DNA of 64,000 nucleotides, from NCBI GenBank assembly GCA_026169195.1, contig JAPFEH010000006.1:23243-87242 (forward strand), given 5' to 3'. A model generated the notes under the pieces. The model searched no databases and was not told the DNA's origin. It was given only the letters and a program-made list of their open reading frames with translations. Both the position numbers and the translations under genes were made by a program. The DNA comes from Dysosmobacter sp. (GTDB taxonomy: Bacteria > Bacillota > Clostridia > Oscillospirales > Oscillospiraceae). Positions 57,994 to 64,000 of this stretch are shown in pieces. Position 1 is the stretch's first letter. The number at the start of each line of letters is the position of its first letter.

Positions 57994-58199
57994 TGTTCAG
58001 AAGTCCGTTTTGCGGAAAAAGATCTGGCGAATTTCATTTTTGTAACCAAAGCCTTTGATATGGGGCTTTCGGTGATTCGGATGGCGAAAGGTCACGACCA
58101 ATTGGGCACACATGCGCGAGCAGACTACTCCATTGGCCATGATACCTCGCTGCCGCAGCGGTCCGCTGGACCGCAACTCTAAAATAGGAGGATTTAACC

Positions 58200-58598
58200 A
58201 TGCATATCACCGATCCTGTTGCGGATATGCTGACCCGCATCCGCAACGCAAACAGTGCCAAGCACGACACCGTGGATGTTCCCGCTTCCAACATGAAGAA
58301 GAGCATTGCTCAGATTCTGCTGGACGAGGGCTACATCAAGAACTTCACCGTGGTGGAGGACGGCCTTCAGGGCATGATCCACATCACTTTGAAGTACAAC
58401 GCCGGCAAAGAGAAGGTCATCACCGGCCTGCGCCGCGTTTCCAAGCCCGGTCTGCGCGTTTATGTGGGCGCCGATGAGCTGCCCCGTGTGCTCCGCGGTC
58501 TGGGTATCGCCATCATTTCTACGTCCAAGGGCGTCATGACCGACAAGAAGGCTCGCGAGCTGCATGTCGGCGGCGAGGTCCTGGCATTCGTCTGGTAA
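58200..58598 (+). CDS. rpsH: 30S ribosomal protein S8
   Basis: [64 protein letters not shown]. Confidence 0.98.
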   Translation: MHITDPVADMLTRIRNANSAKHDTVDVPASNMKKSIAQILLDEGYIKNFTVVEDGLQGMIHITLKYNAGKEKVITGLRRVSKPGLRVYVGADELPRVLRGLGIAIISTSKGVMTDKKARELHVGGEVLAFVW

Positions 58599-58613
58599 GG
58601 AGGGTATTTAACA

Positions 58614-59159
58614 ATGTCTAGAATTGGCAGAATGCCCATTACCGTTCCCGCCGGCGTGACCGTGAATGTTGCCGACGGCAACGTGGTCACCGTAAAGGGA
58701 CCGAAGGGCGAACTGACTCGTGCTCTGCGCACGGAAATGATCATTAATCAGGAAGGTAATACGATCACCGTGAGCCGTCCTTCCGATGACAAGCTGCACC
58801 GCAGCCTGCACGGCCTGACCCGCACGCTGCTCCAGAACATGATCGTCGGTGTGACCGACGGCTTCAAGAAGGAGCTGGATGTGAACGGTGTCGGTTACCG
58901 TGTCGCCAAGGAGGGGAAGAATCTGGTCATGAACCTGGGCTATTCTCATCAGGTGATCGTTCCGGAGATCGAGGGTATCACCATTGATGTCCCCGCTCCC
59001 AATAAAATCGTGGTCAGTGGCTGCGACAAGCAGACAGTTGGTCAGTTTGCCGCTGAGATCCGCGAGAAGCGTCCTCCCGAGCCTTATAAGGGTAAGGGCA
59101 TCAAGTATGTTGACGAAGTGATCCGCCGCAAGGTGGGTAAGACCGGCGCTAAGAAGTAA
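58614..59159 (+). CDS. rplF: 50S ribosomal protein L6
   Basis: [64 protein letters not shown]. Confidence 0.98.
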   Translation: MSRIGRMPITVPAGVTVNVADGNVVTVKGPKGELTRALRTEMIINQEGNTITVSRPSDDKLHRSLHGLTRTLLQNMIVGVTDGFKKELDVNGVGYRVAKEGKNLVMNLGYSHQVIVPEIEGITIDVPAPNKIVVSGCDKQTVGQFAAEIREKRPPEPYKGKGIKYVDEVIRRKVGKTGAKK

Positions 59160-59173
59160 GGAGGTGTGCCGAT

Positions 59174-59533
59174 ATGATTAAGAGACCCAATACCAACGCT
59201 CAGCGCATGAAGCGCCATAAGCGCGTTCGTGCCAAGATTTCCGGCACTGCCGCTACGCCGCGCCTGAACGTGTTCCGCAGCGAGGCCAACATTTATGCTC
59301 AGGTCATTGACGATGTCAACGGCGTGACGCTGGCTTCCGCTTCTTCTTTGGATAAGGCCATCGAAGGTTACGGCGGCAACGTTGCCGCTGCTGCCGCAGT
59401 TGGCAAGCTGGTGGCCGAGCGCGCCAAGGCCAAGGGAATCGAGAATGTGGTCTTTGACCGCGGCGGTTACCTGTATCACGGCCGCGTGAAGGCTCTGGCT
59501 GAGGGCGCCCGTGAAGGCGGCCTGCATTTCTAA
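59174..59533 (+). CDS. rplR: 50S ribosomal protein L18
   Basis: [61 protein letters not shown]. Confidence 0.97.
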   Translation: MIKRPNTNAQRMKRHKRVRAKISGTAATPRLNVFRSEANIYAQVIDDVNGVTLASASSLDKAIEGYGGNVAAAAAVGKLVAERAKAKGIENVVFDRGGYLYHGRVKALAEGAREGGLHF

Positions 59534-59551
59534 GGAAGGAGGAACGATACA

Positions 59552-60052
59552 ATGGCAAGATTTGAAAGAGAGCAGAGCGAGTATATCGAGAAGGTTGTAT
59601 ACCTGAACCGTGTTTCCAAGACGGTGAAGGGCGGCCGTGTTATGAAGTTCTCCGCCCTGGTCGTCGTCGGCGACGGTAAGGGCAAGGTCGGCTACGGCCT
59701 GGGTAAGGCTGCCGAAGTTCCCGAGGCAATCCGCAAGGGCATCGAGGCTGCCAAGAAGAATATGATCACCGTGACTCTGTCCGGAACCACCGTTCCTCAT
59801 GAGACCATCGGTGAGGCCGGCGCCGGCCGCGTGCTGATGAAGCCCGCCGCTCCCGGTACCGGTGTGATCGCCGGCGGCGCTGTGCGTGCCGTCGTCGAGG
59901 CCGCGGGCATTAAGGACATTCGTACCAAGTGCCTGCGTTCCAACAACCCCAACAATGTTGTCGCCGCTGCTTTCCAGGGCCTGAAGAACATGCGTGGTCC
60001 CGAGGAGATCGCCCGCATCCGCGGCAAGAGCGTCGAAGAGATCGTGGGTTAA
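59552..60052 (+). CDS. rpsE: 30S ribosomal protein S5
   Basis: [53 protein letters not shown]. Confidence 0.98.
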   Translation: MARFEREQSEYIEKVVYLNRVSKTVKGGRVMKFSALVVVGDGKGKVGYGLGKAAEVPEAIRKGIEAAKKNMITVTLSGTTVPHETIGEAGAGRVLMKPAAPGTGVIAGGAVRAVVEAAGIKDIRTKCLRSNNPNNVVAAAFQGLKNMRGPEEIARIRGKSVEEIVG

Positions 60053-60065
60053 GGAGGCGCTGAAC

Positions 60066-60248
60066 ATGGCAAACTTAAATATTAAGCTCGTTAAGAGCCT
60101 GAATGGCCGCCTGGAGAAGCAGGTTGCCACCGCACATTCCCTGGGCCTGCGCAAAATCGGTGATATCACCGTGCAGCCCGACAACGACCAGACCCGCGGC
60201 AAGATCGCCAAGATCGGCTATATGCTGCAGGTTACTGAAGTGAAGTAA
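60066..60248 (+). CDS. rpmD: 50S ribosomal protein L30
   Basis: [53 protein letters not shown]. Confidence 0.96.
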   Translation: MANLNIKLVKSLNGRLEKQVATAHSLGLRKIGDITVQPDNDQTRGKIAKIGYMLQVTEVK

Positions 60249-60262
60249 GGAGGCACGGAATT

Positions 60263-60703
60263 ATGAAACTGAGCGAACTGTCTCCCGCCGAGGGCTCTGT
60301 CCGCGAGGCTTACCGGAAGGGCCGGGGTGCCGGCTCCGGCAACGGCAAGACCGGCGGCCGCGGTCATAAGGGTCAGAAGGCCCGTTCCGGCGGCAAAGTC
60401 CGCATTGGCTTTGAGGGCGGTCAGATGCCTCTGGCCCGCCGGATCCCCAAGCGCGGCTTCAACAACATTTTCGCAAAGCCCCTGGAGATCATCAACCTCA
60501 ATGCTCTGAATGCATTTGAGGATGGCGAGACCGTCAACGCCGAGGCTCTGCTGGCCAAGGGCATTCTCTCCAAGTGTGAGTATGGCTTCAAGGTTCTGGG
60601 CAACGGCAAGGTCACCAAGAAGGTCAACGTGGAGGCTTCTGCTTTCTCCGCTTCTGCCAAGGAGGCTATCGAGGCAGCAGGCGGAAAGGCAGAGGTGAAG
60701 TAA
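60263..60703 (+). CDS. rplO: 50S ribosomal protein L15
   Basis: [43 protein letters not shown]. Confidence 0.97.
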   Translation: MKLSELSPAEGSVREAYRKGRGAGSGNGKTGGRGHKGQKARSGGKVRIGFEGGQMPLARRIPKRGFNNIFAKPLEIINLNALNAFEDGETVNAEALLAKGILSKCEYGFKVLGNGKVTKKVNVEASAFSASAKEAIEAAGGKAEVK

Positions 60704-60704
60704 C

Positions 60705-62111
60705 GTGATCCAGACGATTCGCAAGGCGTGGGGGCTCCCCGAGCTGCGGAAGAAGATCATCTTTACACTCCTCATTCTGCTGATCTTCCGGATCGGCAAC
60801 GCCATCACAGTTCCTTATATTGACAAGGGTGCCTTGGCTTTGCAACTGCAGTCCATGGGCAGCACCTATTTCGGACTGCTGAATACCATCAGCGGCGGCG
60901 CGTTTGCTATGGCAACCGTCTTTGCTTTGAGTATTCAGCCCTATATCAACAGTTCCATTATCATTCAGCTGCTGACCGTTGCCATTCCCTCCTTGGAGCG
61001 TCTGGCCCGGGAGGGCGGCGAAGAAGGCAAGAAGAAGATCCAGTCCATCACCCGCTATACCACGGTGGCAATCGCCATTCTGCAGGCTGTGGGCTACTAC
61101 TTCATGATCAAGCGTTACAACCTGCTGGCTGACGGTGCCGAGGGCATCTGGCCCGCACTGGTGATTGTGGTCACCTTGATCGCCGGTTCTTCTTTCGTGA
61201 TGTGGATGGGCGAGCAGGTCAACGAATTCGGCGTGGGCAATGGCATTTCCATCATCCTGTTTGCCGGCATCGTGGCTCGTGTGCCCAGCATGATCGGCAG
61301 CATGGTGGAGGGTGTCCGGACATGGTCCAGCATCAATTCCGGCGCGCTGACCGCAGCAGGTCTGACGGAATCCTATCAGGCAATGTACAGCGGCTATTCC
61401 GCCGATCAGATTCAGGCCATGGTGGATTCCACCATGAACAGCGCCATTGCTCCTTGGGGCATCCTGCTGATTCTGGTGGGTATTCTGGCACTGATCGTAT
61501 TCATCGTCTTTATCAATGACGCCGAGCGCCGCATTCCCGTGCAGTATGCCAAGCGTCAGGTGGGCCGCAAGATGTACGGCGGCCAGAGCAGCAACCTGCC
61601 CATGAAGGTGAGCATGGCCGGCGTTCTGCCTGTCATCTTTGCCCAGAGCATTGCTTCTCTGCCCATCACTGTCTGGAGTTTCATCGGTGTTCCTGAGCAG
61701 GGCACGGTGTCCTACTCCATCTATCATGCCATCGACACCCAGTCTCCCATCTATATGCTGGTGTACTTCGTGTTGATCATTGGTTTCAGCTATTTCTATT
61801 CCAGCATCCAGTTCAACCCCGTTGAGATCGCCAACAACCTGAAAAAGCAGGGAGGCTTTATCCCCGGCTTCCGTCCGGGCAAGCCCACTGTGGACTTCAT
61901 CAAGAAGGTGCTCAATAAGATCACGCTGTTCGGCGCCATCTATCTGGGCATTGTTGCCATCTGCCCCCTCATCGCGGGCAAGCTGATCGGCAATGACAGC
62001 GTGGCGATCGGCGGTACGTCCGTCATCATCGTGGTCGGTGTGGCGCTGGAGACCGTTAAGGCTCTGGAATCTCAGATGCTGATGCGTCAGTACAAGGGAT
62101 TCCTGGAATAA
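60705..62111 (+). CDS. secY: Protein translocase subunit SecY
   Basis: GTG start; multi-TM; PYINSSIIIQLLTVAIPSLERLAREGGEEGKKKI, ERRIPVQYAKRQVG, GGFIPGFRPGKPT. Confidence 0.97.
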   Translation: MIQTIRKAWGLPELRKKIIFTLLILLIFRIGNAITVPYIDKGALALQLQSMGSTYFGLLNTISGGAFAMATVFALSIQPYINSSIIIQLLTVAIPSLERLAREGGEEGKKKIQSITRYTTVAIAILQAVGYYFMIKRYNLLADGAEGIWPALVIVVTLIAGSSFVMWMGEQVNEFGVGNGISIILFAGIVARVPSMIGSMVEGVRTWSSINSGALTAAGLTESYQAMYSGYSADQIQAMVDSTMNSAIAPWGILLILVGILALIVFIVFINDAERRIPVQYAKRQVGRKMYGGQSSNLPMKVSMAGVLPVIFAQSIASLPITVWSFIGVPEQGTVSYSIYHAIDTQSPIYMLVYFVLIIGFSYFYSSIQFNPVEIANNLKKQGGFIPGFRPGKPTVDFIKKVLNKITLFGAIYLGIVAICPLIAGKLIGNDSVAIGGTSVIIVVGVALETVKALESQMLMRQYKGFLE

Positions 62112-62127
62112 GAAAGAGGGCAGTTTT

Positions 62128-62760
62128 ATGAAACTGATCCTGCTCGGCGCCCCCGGCGCCGGCAAGGGTACACAGGCTGATATCCTGTGTAAAGAGCTGG
62201 ATATTCCCACCATCTCCACGGGTAATATGCTCCGTGCCGCCATCAAGGCCGGCACGGAGACCGGCAAGCAGGCTGAAAGTTATATGAAAGCCGGCAAGCT
62301 GGTGCCCGACGAAGTTATCATCGGCATCATCCATGATCGGGTGGCTGAGGATGACTGCAAGAATGGCTATATTCTGGACGGTGTACCTCGTACCATCGCT
62401 CAGGCAGAGTCATTGGAGAATGCCGGCATCGAATTTGATGATGTGGTTTCCATTGAGATCTCTGATGAGGTCATTATGGAGCGCATGGCCGGCAGACGTG
62501 TCTGTGAGCATTGCGGAGCCAGTTATCATCTGGTTGCCGTGCCTCCGAAGCAGGAGGGTGTTTGCGATAAGTGCGGCGGTAAGCTGATCCAGCGTCATGA
62601 CGATGAACCCGAGACGGTCAAACACCGTCTTGAGGTATATCACTTGGAGACCGAACCCTTGAAGGACTTCTATGCGAAGCGCGGTCTCCTCAGATCCGTA
62701 GAGAACCAGCCGACTGTGGCGGAGACCTCTGAGGCCATCCTCCGCGCGTTGGGGAGATGA
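62128..62760 (+). CDS. adk: Adenylate kinase (zinc-finger LID type)
   Basis: MKLILLGAPGAGKGTQADILCKEL, ISTGNMLRAAI, CEHCGASYH...CDKCGGKLIQRHDDEPETVKHRLEVY. Confidence 0.97.
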   Translation: MKLILLGAPGAGKGTQADILCKELDIPTISTGNMLRAAIKAGTETGKQAESYMKAGKLVPDEVIIGIIHDRVAEDDCKNGYILDGVPRTIAQAESLENAGIEFDDVVSIEISDEVIMERMAGRRVCEHCGASYHLVAVPPKQEGVCDKCGGKLIQRHDDEPETVKHRLEVYHLETEPLKDFYAKRGLLRSVENQPTVAETSEAILRALGR

Positions 62761-62764
62761 AGCG

Positions 62765-63517
62765 ATGATTACGCTGAAATCTGCTCATGAGATCGACTTG
62801 ATGCGCCGGGCCGGAAAAATTACCGCGGCTGCCCGTGCTTTGGCAGGGGAAATGGTAAGACCCGGCGTAACAACCCAGGAGATCGACCGTGCGGTGGAGC
62901 ATTTCATCCGCAAACAGGGAGCGGTTCCCTCCTTCCTCCACTATCAGGGCTATCCGGCCAGCGCCTGCATCAGCGTCAATGATGAGGTCATTCACGGGAT
63001 TCCGGGAAAACGGGTCCTGCAGGATGGCGATATCGTCAGCGTCGATGTGGGAGCTTACATTGGAGGATTTCACGGGGACTGCGCGGCAACCTTTGCCTGC
63101 GGACAGATTTCCGAAGAAGCACAGAATCTGATCGATGTGACCAGACAGAGCTTTTTTGAGGGGATCCGGTTTGCAAAGGAAGGATGCCGTCTGCAGGATA
63201 TCTCTGCGGCAATTCAATCTTATGCGGAGAGCCACGGCTGCTCCATCGTCCGGGAATACGTCGGCCACGGAGTCGGCGCCGAGATGCATGAAGCGCCGGA
63301 GATCCCCAACTACGGCCATCCCGGCCGGGGACCGCGGCTTCTGCGGGGCATGACTCTTGCAATCGAACCCATGGTGAACGCAGGCTCTGCGGCCATTCGC
63401 CTGATGCCGGATGGCTGGACCGTCCGGACGTTGGATGGTAAATGGGCGGCACACTATGAAAATACGGTCCTGATTACCGATGGGGAGCCTGAGATTCTCA
63501 CGGCCCCCGCCATCTGA
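62765..63517 (+). CDS. map: Methionine aminopeptidase type I
   Basis: MITLKSAHEIDLMRRAGKI, NDEVIHGIPGKRVLQDGDIVSVDVGAYIGGFHGDCAATF, EYVGHGVGAEMHEAPEIPNYG. Confidence 0.97.
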   Translation: MITLKSAHEIDLMRRAGKITAAARALAGEMVRPGVTTQEIDRAVEHFIRKQGAVPSFLHYQGYPASACISVNDEVIHGIPGKRVLQDGDIVSVDVGAYIGGFHGDCAATFACGQISEEAQNLIDVTRQSFFEGIRFAKEGCRLQDISAAIQSYAESHGCSIVREYVGHGVGAEMHEAPEIPNYGHPGRGPRLLRGMTLAIEPMVNAGSAAIRLMPDGWTVRTLDGKWAAHYENTVLITDGEPEILTAPAI

Positions 63518-63533
63518 ATGTAAGAAGAAGCGT

Positions 63534-63818
63534 ATGGAAATTGCAAAATCACATATTGTCCGATCCGCTGCAGGCAGAGATAAGGGCAAGCTCTTCGTGG
63601 TGCTGTCTGTAGAGGGAGAGTTCCTTCTGCTGGCGGATGGTAAATCCAGAAGGGTGGAGAGTCCCAAGCGCAAAAAGCGCAGACATGTGCTGTTTGTGTC
63701 GGCGGAGGAGACCAGACTTTCTGAAAAGATCAAAGGCAATGAGAAGATCACAAACAGTGAACTTCGAAGGACCCTCGCAGCCTGCCGCGAGGAAGTCCAA
63801 CCGGACCAGGAGGGATAA
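63534..63818 (+). CDS. KOW-domain RNA-binding protein (L14e-like)
   Basis: MEIAKSHIVRSAAGRDKGKLFVVLSVEGEFLLLADGKSRRVESPKRKKRRHVLFV between map and infA. Confidence 0.85.
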   Translation: MEIAKSHIVRSAAGRDKGKLFVVLSVEGEFLLLADGKSRRVESPKRKKRRHVLFVSAEETRLSEKIKGNEKITNSELRRTLAACREEVQPDQEG

Positions 63819-63821
63819 CGT

Positions 63822-64000
63822 TTGGCAAAATCCGATATGATCGAAGTGGAAGGTGTTGTGGTGGAAGCCCTGCCCAACACGACGTTCCAGGTTGACATTG
63901 GAAATGGACACACGATTCTGGCGCATATTTCCGGAAAACTCAGAATGAATTTCATCAGGATTCTGCCCGGCGATAAGGTCACGGTGGAGCTGTCCCCGTA
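63822..64000 (+). CDS. infA: Translation initiation factor IF-1 (3' truncated by window end)
   Basis: TTG start, (M)[58 protein letters not shown]. Confidence 0.95.
   Translation, partial: MAKSDMIEVEGVVVEALPNTTFQVDIGNGHTILAHISGKLRMNFIRILPGDKVTVELSP

Noticed and set aside
57811-58182. 123 aa plus-strand ORF spanning the rpsN-rpsH spacer
   Set aside because: Starts out of frame inside rpsN and has no RBS or recognisable domain; the spacer is better explained as non-coding structured DNA/RNA.
60666-62267. 533 aa minus-strand ORF opposite secY/adk
   Set aside because: Antisense shadow of secY; His/Asp/Gly-rich composition without domains.

Overview
This 64 kb window looks like ordinary chromosome from a fairly high-GC Clostridia (Oscillospiraceae-like) genome; taxonomy is inferred from gene content only. 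From left to right it holds: a minus-strand housekeeping cluster (hemZ, MBL hydrolase, dtd, relA/spoT, recJ); an SLH-domain protein; pgi and dacF; a compact phage-type lysis cassette (12.5-13.9 kb) with no phage structural genes; a low-GC helicase island ending at the 3' end of a tRNA-Leu(CAA); a lipoprotein / response regulator / EcsC-family / histidine kinase cluster; DUF1385-prmC-recA-recX; rimO, a Cdd1-like HhH protein and pgsA; a T-box-controlled thrS; pyruvate carboxylase; a TAXI-type TRAP transporter; a MacAB-like ABC exporter followed by a second SLH protein; a monoglyceride-lipase-like hydrolase divergent from glpK; an IMP-cyclohydrolase-like protein, a YgjP-like metallopeptidase and proS; and the S10-spc ribosomal protein operon through secY-adk-map-KOW-infA (infA truncated by the window end). 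I found no CRISPR array, no rRNA and no complete mobile element. No single obvious new multi-gene system stands out. The best leads are non-coding structure in the ribosomal operons (a candidate S10 leader attenuator, a ~145 nt rpsJ-rplC spacer with competing hairpins, a ~300 nt structured insertion between rpsN and rpsH), the orphan lysis cassette, the low-GC helicase island, two probable frameshift-split genes, a degenerate GH18-like SLH protein, and a repetitive C-terminal tail on ribosomal protein S3. All family calls were made by reading the sequences, with no database search.
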